Positions 44,469-53,554 are shown, counted from the stretch's first letter. The stretch: DNA of 64,000 nt from Pantoea allii (GCF_002307475.1 NZ_NTMH01000036.1:247780-311779), one strand, 5' to 3'. The notes: generated by a model from the sequence alone, not told the origin. Program-made: numbers and translations.

Positions 44469-46217
44469 TTAATCGTAATAAGGCACCTTACGATCGGTAC
44501 CGTTAATATTGATGAGCACAAAACCCGTCGGCGTCGTTTTGTTGGTCGGTGTGCCCACCGCCGTAGCGAGAGTCACCACGCCTTTTTCATTGGCTCCCAG
44601 CCCTGCCACGCCATTGTGCAACCCAAAGCGTGCCGCTGGCTTGAGCGTTCCCACCTTCGATACGTCATCAACCAGCGACATATCACTTTGAAACAGGGAA
44701 CAGGAACCCGTATCAAAGCGCGTTGGTCCGGTGGTTTTCAGGTTAAACATGGTTTCGCCGCTGTTGGCTCTTAGCTTAACCCACACGCCAGCATAGGTGG
44801 TGCCCACCCGGTTGTAGCGGATATCAATGACCGCTGGCTGCCCCATATGACAGGCATCAGCCCAGACCGTATCCAGTCGTTGCAGGTTGATCCAGGTCTT
44901 CCCGGTGCCGGGCATGTTGATGGGCGATCCTGCTGTCCCCGAAGGCGTGGTGTTATCCGCTTTACCGATCAACTCAATGACCCATTGCTGATTGGGTGAC
45001 GGGAAAAACACCTGACCTAGACGGTACCAGTTATCCGTCTCGGTGTTATTCACCACCTTGTAGCCGCTAAAGTATCCTGCTCGCAGCGAACCACTCATAA
45101 AGGTGCCGTAGTTCTCGTCACGACGGTAACCATACTCAAAGGTGGAAAGCCATTTCCCCCCGACCAGATCCTGACTGAGTTTGGAGCCTGACTGCAGGTT
45201 AATATGACGCATTACCACGCGTGCATTATTCAGTATCAATGGCGCACTACAGTTCTCGACATTGAGCGTATCAATGGTCCAGCCGCCATCGGACAAATCG
45301 CCGGGATTGCGCGTATGTTCGATCCATACGTTGCGCATGATCGCCTGCGTCATGCGCGGCATATACAGCGTGGCATCGCCATAGCCCGTCTGGAAATTGG
45401 CATTACATAACTCAATGGCTGTGGAGTGATCCCAGACGCCTTTGGGTGAACCTGACCAGCCGATATCGAAAACGCGCGAGTAGGTGGTATTGGTATAGAT
45501 TTGCTCAAACTTACTGTCGAGTGTGTCCTGCAGCTTAAAGATGGTTCCGCCGCTGCGCTGCCCCCTAAAGCAGCTGATATTAACGATTTGCCCTGCCATA
45601 CAACTGTTTTCAAAAAACGGCTGAACATTGCTGCACATTTCAGGGGTAATGGTTGCCGTGTTGGTGACAGTATCGGCACTGGCCTGTCCGTCCCAGGTAA
45701 TCCCGCGAATGGTGCTACGCCGAGCCTGAACTTTGAACAGGGTATTGGCACTTTTATCTGACACAATGGTGGTGCCGGGCAGAGAACCCAGCGCCAGATC
45801 GTCCCCGGCCAGACCAAAGAAGGGGATTTCCGTCTCACTCAAGTCCATGGGCATAATCAGGAAGCGCCCGCCAGGGAAACGTACCGGCAATCCCTTCATA
45901 TTCTGGCTGTAAGTTTGTGACCAACCGAGAATACGTTTAAACGCATCGGTGTCATCCGTGACGCCATCGCCCTTTGCACCAAAATGCAGGATGTTCACTT
46001 CTCGCGGATCGTTGATTGAACGCTTCCAGTAGAAGCCGTTTCCTATGGCTACCGTACCGCCATCATCTTTTAAAATTGTGGTGCCGGTAAACCCCACAAA
46101 ATCGCCGCCGCCACGAAAGCTGGAATCTTTATCGTAGTAGCGTTTCAGTACGGCAATTTCACCTGGTTTTGACGGCATGGTCGTACGAAGCTCAGCAAAT
46201 GAGTTAACTTCAATCAT
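44469..46217 (-). CDS. Beta-helix tailspike / polysaccharide depolymerase-like protein
   Basis: A 582-residue protein of the pectate-lyase-3/tailspike type. The first 65 residues (MIEVNSFAELRTTMP, then YYDKDSSFRGGGDF and DDGGTVAIGNGFYWKR) form the small N-terminal domain common to phage and prophage depolymerases. Then NILHFGAKGDGVTDDTDAFK (about 75-95) marks the start of a right-handed beta-helix. Such proteins cut capsular or extracellular polysaccharide. There is no signal peptide, so release would need lysis or particle display. It is the last gene of the lysis module, 30 bp after rz1, with GAGGAGG five bases before the ATG. No baseplate or tail-fibre genes accompany it. AmsF/WcaM-type proteins are distant alternatives. 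Confidence 0.8.
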   Translation of the reverse strand: MIEVNSFAELRTTMPSKPGEIAVLKRYYDKDSSFRGGGDFVGFTGTTILKDDGGTVAIGNGFYWKRSINDPREVNILHFGAKGDGVTDDTDAFKRILGWSQTYSQNMKGLPVRFPGGRFLIMPMDLSETEIPFFGLAGDDLALGSLPGTTIVSDKSANTLFKVQARRSTIRGITWDGQASADTVTNTATITPEMCSNVQPFFENSCMAGQIVNISCFRGQRSGGTIFKLQDTLDSKFEQIYTNTTYSRVFDIGWSGSPKGVWDHSTAIELCNANFQTGYGDATLYMPRMTQAIMRNVWIEHTRNPGDLSDGGWTIDTLNVENCSAPLILNNARVVMRHINLQSGSKLSQDLVGGKWLSTFEYGYRRDENYGTFMSGSLRAGYFSGYKVVNNTETDNWYRLGQVFFPSPNQQWVIELIGKADNTTPSGTAGSPINMPGTGKTWINLQRLDTVWADACHMGQPAVIDIRYNRVGTTYAGVWVKLRANSGETMFNLKTTGPTRFDTGSCSLFQSDMSLVDDVSKVGTLKPAARFGLHNGVAGLGANEKGVVTLATAVGTPTNKTTPTGFVLININGTDRKVPYYD

Positions 46218-46247
46218 GATATCCTCCTCAGGATAATAGGCTGTAAA

Positions 46248-46496
46248 TCAGAAAGTTAAATAATCTTTGGCAGCGGAATGACCACACAGGACATCCCATA
46301 AATCGTTATGGCTGTTAATGGCGCGCACGGTGCGAATATCTGCTTTGTGAGCGTCATCGCCATGGGTGTAGATGGGGGAAAAGAGAATGCAGGCTGAATC
46401 GCTGTAGGTGGCAGGTTTAAGGTTGGTGGTATTTGGACTGCTGCAGCTTGTCGCGAGCAGCAGCGTCATCAAGATTAAGGTTATCAGTCGCCACAC
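46248..46496 (-). CDS. Rz1-like outer-membrane spanin lipoprotein (nested)
   Basis: An 82-residue lipoprotein whose gene begins inside the Rz-like gene in another frame and runs past its end. The GTG start has a strong Shine-Dalgarno (GAGGAGG, spacing 6). Signal peptide MWRLITLILMTLLLATSC gives Cys18 as the lipidated residue, though the lipobox (ATSC) is slightly off consensus. The mature part, with SACILFSPIYTHGDD and KADIRTVRAINSHNDLWDVL, matches a family seen as o-spanins in phages. The Rz/Rz1 pair bridges the envelope and fuses the membranes in the final step of lysis. Confidence 0.82.
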   Translation of the reverse strand: MWRLITLILMTLLLATSCSSPNTTNLKPATYSDSACILFSPIYTHGDDAHKADIRTVRAINSHNDLWDVLCGHSAAKDYLTF

Positions 46497-46707
46497 GCTT
46501 CGCCTCCTCACTATTGCGTTGCTGTTGATGAGTAACATTCGCCATGCGATTTGCCTCTTGCCTGGCGCTGTCGGCTTCCGACCGGGCTTGCTGTTGCACC
46601 TTGCCGATCTTCTTACCTCCCATGTAGCTGGCAACGACGGCGATGATCAGTGCACCCATCGCCGCCAGCCCGTGCCAGCCGCTGGTAAACAGAGAAATAA
46701 ACGTCAT
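46417..46707 (-). CDS. Rz-like inner-membrane spanin
   Basis: A 96-residue protein with one N-terminal membrane helix (about 12-28, LAAMGALIIAVVASYMGG) and a long periplasmic coiled coil rich in Gln, Ala and Arg (KVQQQARSEADSARQEANRM). This is the standard i-spanin layout. The ATG overlaps the holin stop (ATGA), and the 3' part overlaps the nested rz1. Confidence 0.85.
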   Translation of the reverse strand: MTFISLFTSGWHGLAAMGALIIAVVASYMGGKKIGKVQQQARSEADSARQEANRMANVTHQQQRNSEEAKRVATDNLNLDDAAARDKLQQSKYHQP

Positions 46708-47051
46708 GATGTCTCCTTATTGCTGGGGCGCTTTTCATTCAGCAGGTTTTTCTGGCGAACAAATTGCGCGATGACGCCCATCGCCACCATGAAGGCGCCG
46801 ATGAGACCAAGGTAATTGTGGGGAAGGATGCTCTTCACATCGTCAGGCAGCGTTTGCCAGGCATTCAGCGCAGACGACGGAAATGACTGAACCCAGGCGC
46901 TGAGCATTGACCCCAGCGAAGCCAGCCATACAGACCAGGTTTTAAATAACAATTTGGCGTGAGAAACAAACTGCAGCGTGGTGAAGCGCTGCATTAACAG
47001 CAGAATAATCACGACAACTAATACCGCGATAATAAAAAACAGCCATCTCAT
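46704..47051 (-). CDS. Phage-type holin
   Basis: A 115-residue membrane protein with an N-terminal helix (MRWLFFIIAVLVVVIILLLM), a second hydrophobic segment (about 39-55) and a third (about 80-98, YLGLIGAFMVAMGVIAQFV), ending in a basic tail. The pattern LLFKTWSVWLASLGSMLSAW is typical of a phage holin family encoded beside T4-type lysozymes. It overlaps the lysozyme stop and the Rz start by 4 bp each. It would make the inner-membrane holes that let the endolysin out. Confidence 0.85.
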   Translation of the reverse strand: MRWLFFIIAVLVVVIILLLMQRFTTLQFVSHAKLLFKTWSVWLASLGSMLSAWVQSFPSSALNAWQTLPDDVKSILPHNYLGLIGAFMVAMGVIAQFVRQKNLLNEKRPSNKETS

Positions 47052-47515
47052 AACAGCCCCCGATAAACGTCATAGTTACCGCTGCGCATAACGTCAGCAT
47101 GACGTCTCACTCGACCGGGCGTTTGCCGTGCCCACAGACTGTTAAGCATGGCATCGCCCGCCTCCGTAAAGTGTTCACGAGCGATTGCGCTGAGCATATT
47201 TTTAAACTGTAAAACCCCATCAACGCCCAACTGGTACGCCATGCTCAACAGCACGTCGGTACGCGCATCATTGCACTTTGCCAGCACCTGTTTCAGGGGA
47301 GCGCGACTCTGCATATCTGTCATCTTGTTTTCCAGAATGCATTGCTTCCAGACATCGCCTACGCGGCGCGGCACCCGCAGGACATAATTGCTTAACGATG
47401 CGCCTTTAGGGCCAATCCGGATGCCGGCAGCGACCGTGGGGAACCCCAGGGTGTCGAGATAAGGCATTTCAGCGTAACCTTCTTCAAAATTCAGAATTGC
47501 AATAATCTGGCTCAT
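47048..47515 (-). CDS. T4-type lysozyme endolysin (GH24)
   Basis: A 155-residue muramidase that cuts the glycan backbone of peptidoglycan. The catalytic triad spacing of T4 lysozyme (Glu11, Asp20, Thr26) is preserved as Glu12, Asp21 and Thr27 in NFEEGYAEMPYLDTLGFPTV. Helical parts such as DVLLSMAYQLGVDGVLQFKN and GRVRRHADVMRSGNY fit the GH24 fold. No signal or SAR sequence is seen, so it depends on the holin. AAGGAG lies 6 bases before the ATG. First gene of the lysis cassette. Confidence 0.92.
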   Translation of the reverse strand: MSQIIAILNFEEGYAEMPYLDTLGFPTVAAGIRIGPKGASLSNYVLRVPRRVGDVWKQCILENKMTDMQSRAPLKQVLAKCNDARTDVLLSMAYQLGVDGVLQFKNMLSAIAREHFTEAGDAMLNSLWARQTPGRVRRHADVMRSGNYDVYRGLL

Positions 47516-47713
47516 AAAAACTCCTTAGTAAGGGTGCAGGCAAACCATCCCGTGCGGGAAAACATAAAACAAACTGATTAGTGCCAGAGATAAACGCAGT
47601 GGGAATTGCGATTAAAGGTGCAGCAGCACTAAAGCATTTGCGCGAAGGTCAGGCTCAGGAAGGAAGGATGGCGTTACCTGCGACAGGCAGTGAATCAACA
47701 GCGGTCACACGAT

Positions 47714-48085
47714 TCAGCGAACCGCGTAAAGATGAACATGGGGCAGACAACAGTTATCAAAACCGGAGACGTCTTTATTTCTCAGGCGCGGCGCGGTTAC
47801 AGCACGATCGACCGCTGGGGTAACCTGCCGCTGACAAATTTGTTCAGCACGCCGCAAAGGACGCGTTTCGGGTGGGTAGTTAAGTGCTTCGTCAATGCTT
47901 TGTTTAAGACGGTTGAGAGGTTGACGCCGCTGATGACGGCGGGTACGTGCATTGCCCATAAAAACGCTTTTGCCATAATGAATTATCGCCATAACTCCTC
48001 CTGTGAATGAGTCTTTGGCGATAGGGTGGCAGGCGAGCGTTTTGGGTTTGAAGAACAAGCTCGAATGTCGCTGAATGGTGTTCAC
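47714..48085 (-). CDS. Unrecognised two-start ORF between repressor and lysis genes
   Basis: An unrecognised basic ORF of 123 codons. Two in-frame starts both have strong Shine-Dalgarno sequences: a GTG at 48085 (GGGAGGAG, spacing about 5) and an ATG at 47992 (AGGAGG, spacing about 4), giving 123- and 92-residue products. The shorter begins MAIIHYGKSVFMGNARTRRH and is rich in Arg and Pro without a membrane helix. Its place between repressor and lysis genes suggests a regulator or leader, but this is speculation. A plus-strand frame overlaps most of it (47690-48010) but has no ribosome site. Confidence 0.45.
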   Translation of the reverse strand: MNTIQRHSSLFFKPKTLACHPIAKDSFTGGVMAIIHYGKSVFMGNARTRRHQRRQPLNRLKQSIDEALNYPPETRPLRRAEQICQRQVTPAVDRAVTAPRLRNKDVSGFDNCCLPHVHLYAVR

Positions 48086-48414
48086 AGGCTCTCCTCCCGG
48101 CTGAATAATCAGTCAGGTGGAAGGGTCAGCAAAAGGGTACAGGCGGCATCTGACGACGCTGCATTATGCGCATCCACCCCATCCCAAAGCTCATTGGCTT
48201 TTGGGGGGTTTGATTCGCGCTTGTGCAGCGCCTCAATTGTTTAAGAGCGTTTCATCCATGTGGTAACACGTTCTTTCATCCATGTTCAAATTATTAACAG
48301 GTTCTTATGCTTTATCAAACACCACTGGTTAATTTATTTTTTACCATAAGTTAACTTTTTGAATTTAGACCGATTATTTTTTTGCCTTACAGGTGTCCCA
48401 GCCTGCTGAATTGT
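48086..48414. other. Intergenic region downstream of the repressor
   Basis: About 330 bp, AT-rich at 48240-48410, between the repressor stop and the two-start ORF on the same strand. It is the likely promoter and operator region of the lysis module. No clear inverted-repeat operator was recognised. Confidence 0.4.
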
Positions 48415-49146
48415 CTATCCCAGAATGTGATACTGCCCGGCCTGACTCATAATGACTTTTGCCAGCACGTTTAAATTCCCCGCCTCATTCCGGTCCAGAT
48501 ACCAGGTTTCATAACGCTTATTATCTGATATGACGGCAATTCTTTTGTGTTGCAGTTGCAGCCGCTTGAGATACAGCTGTTCATCCAGGGTAAAAATATA
48601 GATACCGTCGCCGTCAAACTGCTGGACGCTTATGTCCACAAACAGCTGATCGCGTGGTGCAAAGGTGTCGGACATGGCATCGCTGTTGATCGCAATTAAT
48701 CGAATATGATCTGCCGGACGGCCGCTGAACAACACCCGGGCTTCATCCTGACCATATTCGATGGCCTGAATGGTTTCGACAAAATCATCCCCCACAGGCA
48801 GACCTGCGCCTGACTTCTGCCCTAAATCAAAACTGTTCACGCGGAAGGTGTTTTTTTGGCAGGGGACGTCGTGAAGCGGGTAAGGTTCTGGATGCTGATC
48901 CATACCATATTGCAACCACTCTACCCGCACGCCAAGCAGCTGGCTGAGCGCCAGTAAATTGCCATTATCAGGCACAGACTGAGCGTTAAACCATTTCCAC
49001 ACGCCCGGCGCTGAAATCTTACAACCCTGGCGTTGTAACGCGCAGGCGACCTGTTTGTTGCGTCCGTGTCCTGTAATGCCCGCACTTTCACAAGCGGCTA
49101 TCAGCCTGGCGGTGAAAGCTTGTCGGGTACTCTCTTTTTTAACCAT
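48415..49146 (-). CDS. CI/LexA-type prophage repressor with alanine at the catalytic Ser site
   Basis: A 243-residue phage-type repressor: a bacteriophage CI-repressor-like helix-turn-helix (about 10-80, with ACALQRQGCKISAPGVWKWF and LLALSQLLGVRVEWLQYG) and a C-terminal S24-peptidase-like domain (about 110-235). A candidate Ala-Gly cleavage site lies in KSGAGLPVGD (114-115) and the catalytic Lys is Lys194 in LYLKRL. The catalytic Ser motif GDSMEPT reads SDAMSDT, so position 157 is Ala. If the alignment is right, the protein cannot self-cleave after RecA activation. Adjacent to proA but in a separate unit. Confidence 0.85.
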   Translation of the reverse strand: MVKKESTRQAFTARLIAACESAGITGHGRNKQVACALQRQGCKISAPGVWKWFNAQSVPDNGNLLALSQLLGVRVEWLQYGMDQHPEPYPLHDVPCQKNTFRVNSFDLGQKSGAGLPVGDDFVETIQAIEYGQDEARVLFSGRPADHIRLIAINSDAMSDTFAPRDQLFVDISVQQFDGDGIYIFTLDEQLYLKRLQLQHKRIAVISDNKRYETWYLDRNEAGNLNVLAKVIMSQAGQYHILG

Positions 49147-49464
49147 CAGTTAATAATCGACCATTGAAGAGGAGCTGAATGTTATTTTCATTATTGCTAC
49201 CAGTTCATTTTATATTACCGCCAGTTTACTACCTAACCGCATTACTAAGCATTTCTGATTATTATTTACAGTTTTATCGCACAGCGAACCATAAAACAGG
49301 GAGCAAAGCCGCGTACCGTCTCACCTTTCAGCAATCTTTTGTAAAAAATTGCACCGCGTCCGACTCATCCCCGCAGTAAAAAATAATCCCCACCGCTTAA
49401 AAAGCCATCAACGGCGGGAAAACTCTACCATTGAGTGGTGCGGAAAAAAGCAGCATGAAAAAAA
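49147..49464. other. Junction between the prophage-like module and proA, no tRNA seen
   Basis: About 320 bp of AT-rich sequence between the repressor start and the proA terminator. E. coli carries the thrW tRNA (a phage attachment site) downstream of proA. I searched by eye for a cloverleaf or its T-arm here and found none. The repressor promoter must lie in this stretch. Confidence 0.5.
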
Positions 49465-49488
49465 ACGGGGGCCTGAATGGGCCCCCGT
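49465..49488 (-). terminator. Intrinsic terminator of proBA
   Basis: ACGGGGGCC / GGGCCCCCGT stem around TGAAT, followed on the minus strand by eight T (after CGT), 18 bp past the proA stop. Confidence 0.9.
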
Positions 49489-49505
49489 TTGTTTAAAAAA
49501 TACCG

Positions 49506-50759
49506 TTATGCACGCAGGGTATCATCACCCCAGGCAATCCATTTGTAGGTGGTCAGCGCCTCCAGCCCCATAGGACCACGGGCATGCAGTTTTTGCGTAC
49601 TGACCGCCACTTCTGCGCCCAGACCAAACTGGGCACCGTCGGTAAAACGGGTACTGGCGTTTACGTACACGGCAGAAGAGTCGACCTGCTTAACGAAACG
49701 CGCCGCGTTTTGCGTGCTGCGGGTCAGGATAGCGTCTGAATGCTGCGTGCCGTGCATACGAATATGCGCAATCGCCTCATCCATATCTGCGACTCGCTTG
49801 ACGTTAAGATCAAGCGACAACCACTCATCGTCATAGTCGCCCTGTTGCACGGCAGTAACGCTGGCCGGCCCCTGCTGCAGCTGCGCCAGAATATTGGCAT
49901 CGGCATGCAGAGGGATATTCTCTTCAGCCATGCGGGCAGTAAAAGCGGGCAGGAAGCGGTCAGCAATCGCGGTGTCAATCAACAACGTTTCCAGAGAGTT
50001 GCAGGCACTGGGGCGCTGCTTTTTCGCATTAACGATGATGTCCAGCGCTGGTGCGATTTCCATCGTCTCATCGATATAAATATGACAAACCCCAATCCCA
50101 CCGGTAATGACCGGGATGGTCGCGTTCTCGCGACAGAGCTTATGCAGACCCGCCCCGCCGCGCGGAATCAGCATATCCACGTAACGATCCAGTTTAAGTA
50201 GCTGATTCACCAGTTCGCGATCCGGATTTTCGATAGCCTGAATCGCTGCCGCCGGTAAACCGTGCTGCTGGAGTGCGTTCTGAATCACCCGCACCGTAGC
50301 CGCATTGGTGCGCCACGTCTCTTTCCCACCGCGCAGAATGGCTGCGTTACCGGTTTTTAAGCACAGGCTGGCGACATCCACGGTGACGTTTGGACGCGCT
50401 TCATAAATCACGCCAATCACGCCCAGCGGCACCCGGCGGCGCTCAATCCGTAGCCCGCTATCCAACTGACCGCCATCCATCACCTGCCCGACCGGATCGG
50501 CTAACTGGCAGACCTGGCGAACATCGCTGGCAATCGCGCTAAGGCGTGCAGGCGTTAAGGTCAGACGATCGAGCAATGCCTCACTCATTTTGTTCTGCCG
50601 CGCCTCAGCCAGATCCTGCTCATTCGCGGTCAAAATAACGCTGCTTTCCGCTTCAAGTCGGTCAGCAATCGTCAGTAAAACCTGATTTTTTTCGGCTGCA
50701 GACAGATCCGCCATTGCCCAGGCCGCGGCACGCGCCGCCTTACCCATTTCTTCAAGCAT
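49506..50759 (-). CDS. proA: ProA, gamma-glutamyl phosphate reductase
   Basis: Second enzyme of proline synthesis: NADPH reduction of glutamyl-5-phosphate to the semialdehyde. The 417 residues match E. coli ProA in length and sequence. The catalytic Cys is in [12 protein letters not shown], and [11 protein letters not shown] contributes to cofactor binding. Second gene of proBA, 10 bp after proB. Confidence 0.97.
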   Translation of the reverse strand: MLEEMGKAARAAAWAMADLSAAEKNQVLLTIADRLEAESSVILTANEQDLAEARQNKMSEALLDRLTLTPARLSAIASDVRQVCQLADPVGQVMDGGQLDSGLRIERRRVPLGVIGVIYEARPNVTVDVASLCLKTGNAAILRGGKETWRTNAATVRVIQNALQQHGLPAAAIQAIENPDRELVNQLLKLDRYVDMLIPRGGAGLHKLCRENATIPVITGGIGVCHIYIDETMEIAPALDIIVNAKKQRPSACNSLETLLIDTAIADRFLPAFTARMAEENIPLHADANILAQLQQGPASVTAVQQGDYDDEWLSLDLNVKRVADMDEAIAHIRMHGTQHSDAILTRSTQNAARFVKQVDSSAVYVNASTRFTDGAQFGLGAEVAVSTQKLHARGPMGLEALTTYKWIAWGDDTLRA

Positions 50760-50768
50760 ATTCGTTCC

Positions 50769-51872
50769 TTAGCTGACGATCATGTCGTCACGATGTACCG
50801 CAACCGGCCCGTACTCATAGCCCAGAATGTCGCTGATCTGTTGACTGTGGTGGCCTGCGATCATGCGCATCGCGTCACTGTTGTAGCGCGAGACGCCGTG
50901 GGCGATATCGCGCCCCTGCAGGCTGCGAATACGGATCACTTCTCCGCGAGAGAAATTGCCCTGAATATCGCGGATACCTTTAGGCAACAGTGAGCTGCCG
51001 CGCTCAATAATCGCGGCAAGCGCGCCGTCATCCACGGTGATCTCACCGGCCGGCGGCGCACCAAAAATCCAGCGCTTACGGTTTTCAAGCGGCGTTTGCT
51101 GAGCATGAAACAGGGTGCCCACCGGCTTGCCCGCAATTACGTCACTAATGACGTCGCTTCGGCTGCCCGCAGCAATAATCACGTCAATACCGGCCCGGCA
51201 GGCGACATCTGCAGCCTGGAGTTTAGTCGACATCCCGCCCGTGCCTAATCCTGATACGCTATCGCCCGCCAGGGCACGCAACGCGTCATCAATGATATGA
51301 ACATCGCTGATTAATTCAGCATCCGGATTATTGCGCGGATCGGCGGTAAAGAGTCCCTGCTGGTCGGTCAGCAAAAGCAGTTTGTCCGCGCCGCTCAACA
51401 TTGCTGCCAGCGCAGAGAGGTTGTCATTGTCACCCACTTTGATTTCAGCGGTGGCAACGGCGTCATTTTCGTTAATGACGGGCACGATGTGGTTGTCCAG
51501 CAAGGCACGCAAGGTATCACGCGCGTTCAGGAAGCGTTCGCGATCTTCCATATCGGCGCGGGTCAGTAACATCTGACCGATATGAATGCCGTAGATGGAA
51601 AACAGCTGTTCCCACAGTTGGATAAGACGACTTTGCCCCACCGCAGCTAACAGCTGCTTTGAGGCGATGGTCGGCGGCAGTTCGGGGTAACCCAGATGTT
51701 CACGACCGGCTGCCATCGCGCCAGAGGTGACAATCACAATACGATGGCCGGCGGCGTGCTGTTGCGCGCACTGACGCACTAATTCCACCATGTGCGCTCT
51801 GTTTAACCGACGTGAACCGCCGGTAAGAACGCTGGTACCCAATTTGACCACAAGGGTCTGACTGCCACTCAT
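50769..51872 (-). CDS. proB: ProB, glutamate 5-kinase
   Basis: First, feedback-inhibited enzyme of proline synthesis, phosphorylating glutamate. The 367 residues equal the E. coli length once the start [20 protein letters not shown] is used; the frame is open 29 codons upstream but unconserved. An amino-acid-kinase domain (1-255, with [20 protein letters not shown]) is followed by a C-terminal PUA domain (about 275-360). Confidence 0.97.
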   Translation of the reverse strand: MSGSQTLVVKLGTSVLTGGSRRLNRAHMVELVRQCAQQHAAGHRIVIVTSGAMAAGREHLGYPELPPTIASKQLLAAVGQSRLIQLWEQLFSIYGIHIGQMLLTRADMEDRERFLNARDTLRALLDNHIVPVINENDAVATAEIKVGDNDNLSALAAMLSGADKLLLLTDQQGLFTADPRNNPDAELISDVHIIDDALRALAGDSVSGLGTGGMSTKLQAADVACRAGIDVIIAAGSRSDVISDVIAGKPVGTLFHAQQTPLENRKRWIFGAPPAGEITVDDGALAAIIERGSSLLPKGIRDIQGNFSRGEVIRIRSLQGRDIAHGVSRYNSDAMRMIAGHHSQQISDILGYEYGPVAVHRDDMIVS

Positions 51873-52223
51873 GTTGTCCTGCCGTAAAAAATTTCTGTGA
51901 ACGGACTTTTTAACAGGTGCAGTGAGGGAAGCCAACAGCCTGTAAGGGAAAAACTGCAAATTTCGCAGAGCGTCAATTAGACCAAAAGTTCCCCATTAAC
52001 AACAAAACATCAAAATTGTCATAAAAAGTTCATCATTGATCGGTAAAAAGTCCGTGTTTTACAAACTTTTTCATTAATGCCTCAAAAGTTTTCTTGTTGT
52101 AACAAGGCGGCAACTGAATGCCCCCCGGCCTGTTGACTGAGCATCCGGAGAATAAAGGCAGCCATGCCTGTAACAAGAAGACGTTGAGGACAAAAAAATT
52201 TTACTCATTGGGATTGATAGCAA
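51873..52223. other. Divergent proB / porin intergenic region
   Basis: About 350 bp of AT-rich sequence with promoters for both genes and the Pho-box-like element. No gene or further repeat seen. The porin ATG lacks a clear Shine-Dalgarno close by (GGGATTGATAGCAAATG). Confidence 0.5.
52016..52033 (+). promoter_or_regulatory. Pho-box-like sequence upstream of the porin
   Basis: TTGTCATAAAAAGTTCAT resembles the 18-bp Pho box (CTGTCAT-A4-CTGTCAT): the first half matches 6 of 7, the second half only in part. It lies about 190 bp upstream of the porin start in the AT-rich spacer divergent from proB. It would fit phosphate-starvation control as for E. coli phoE, but the match is weak. Confidence 0.4.
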
Positions 52224-53342
52224 ATGAAGAAAAGTACACTGGCAATCGTGGTATCTGCTCTGGCCCTGACCTCTGCTGCTCAGGCCGCTGAAGTTTATAA
52301 CAAAGACGGTAACAAGCTGGATTTCTACGGCAAGGTTAAAGCCGAGCATTACTTCAGCGATAATGCCGGTGCTAATGGCGATAAATCTTACGTGCGTATT
52401 GGCTTTAAAGGACAGACGCAGATTAACGATATGATGACCGGTTACGGCCAGTGGGAATATCAGTACAACGCCAACAACTCAGAAGGCTCCGATGCGAACA
52501 GCGGCAACAAGACCCGTCTGGGCTTTGCCGGTCTGAAGTTCTCTCAGTACGGTTCATTCGACTACGGCCGCAACTATGGGGTGCTGTATGACGTTGAGTC
52601 ACTGACTGACGTCTTCCCGGAATTTGGCGGCGATGGCACAGCACGTACTGACAACTTTATGACACAGCGCGCCACTGGCGTAGCAACCTACCGTAACAAC
52701 AACTTCTTTGGTCTGGTAGACGGTCTGAAGTTTGCTCTTCAGTATCAGGGCAAAAATGATTCTACTTCTGCTAACAGCCGTACCGACGTATTACGTCAGA
52801 ATGGTGATGGCTACGGTGCATCACTGGGTTATGCCATTGCTGACACGGGTGTAAGCGTATTAGGTGCCATCACCTCTTCTGACCGCACCAACTCCCAAGC
52901 AGCAGGAATCTATGGCCGCGGTGATAAAGCCACGTCATGGGGCACCGGCCTAAAATATGACGCCAACAGCATTTATCTGGCGGCAATCTATACAGAAACC
53001 CGCAACATGACGCCAATTTCTGTTCCAGGCAGTTTCAGCAATTCTACAAGCTCTGTAAGCGGCTTCGCCAACAAAGCAGAAAACCTGGAACTGGTTGCTC
53101 AGTACCAGTTTGACTTCGGTCTGCGTCCATCCATTGGTTACGTTCAGACCAAGGGCAAAGATATCGAAAACGGTATTGGCAACGAAGACCTGGTTAAATA
53201 CATCGACGTGGGCGCGACCTACTACTTCAACAAAAACATGTCGACGTTTGTTGATTACAAAATTAACCAACTGGATAAAGACAACAAGCTGGCACTTAAC
53301 AACGATGACATCGTTGCAGTCGGCCTGACTTACCAGTTCTGA
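52224..53342 (+). CDS. phoE: General porin of the OmpC/OmpF/PhoE family at the phoE locus
   Basis: Trimeric outer-membrane channel of 372 residues. Signal peptide [21 protein letters not shown], mature start [17 protein letters not shown], constriction loop with [20 protein letters not shown] and a C-terminal Phe (GLTYQF). It sits divergent from proB and convergent with crl, the place of phoE in E. coli. The C-terminal third is very close to PhoE, but an Asn/Ser-rich insert ([20 protein letters not shown]) makes one external loop longer. The symbol is given by synteny; OmpC- or OmpF-like function is possible. Confidence 0.8.
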   Translation: MKKSTLAIVVSALALTSAAQAAEVYNKDGNKLDFYGKVKAEHYFSDNAGANGDKSYVRIGFKGQTQINDMMTGYGQWEYQYNANNSEGSDANSGNKTRLGFAGLKFSQYGSFDYGRNYGVLYDVESLTDVFPEFGGDGTARTDNFMTQRATGVATYRNNNFFGLVDGLKFALQYQGKNDSTSANSRTDVLRQNGDGYGASLGYAIADTGVSVLGAITSSDRTNSQAAGIYGRGDKATSWGTGLKYDANSIYLAAIYTETRNMTPISVPGSFSNSTSSVSGFANKAENLELVAQYQFDFGLRPSIGYVQTKGKDIENGIGNEDLVKYIDVGATYYFNKNMSTFVDYKINQLDKDNKLALNNDDIVAVGLTYQF

Positions 53343-53442
53343 TGAATCTGAGTCTTGCCTGACGAGAGGGACGGTCGAGGGAATGACGGCCCGCGTGATG
53401 GACAGACTTAGTGCTTTACCCTCAATGTGAATGTGTCTGTTA

Positions 53443-53475
53443 AAAGGGCGAGTTGCAAAACTCGCCCTTTCCTTT
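53443..53475 (+). terminator. Intrinsic terminator of the porin gene
   Basis: AAAGGGCGAGTT / AACTCGCCCTTT, a perfect 12-bp stem with a GCAA loop followed by CCTTTT, 100 bp past the porin stop. Confidence 0.9.
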
Positions 53476-53554
53476 TGTGTTCCGTCCCACCGCTCTGTCC
53501 GCTTTCCGGCACGTTGATGCGTAGGCAAACGTTCCCGCCCGGCCCATAAAAAAA

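Noticed and set aside
49380..49460. tRNA-like thrW remnant after proA
   Set aside because: Short complementary stretches exist, but no acceptor stem, T-arm sequence or CCA end could be assembled.
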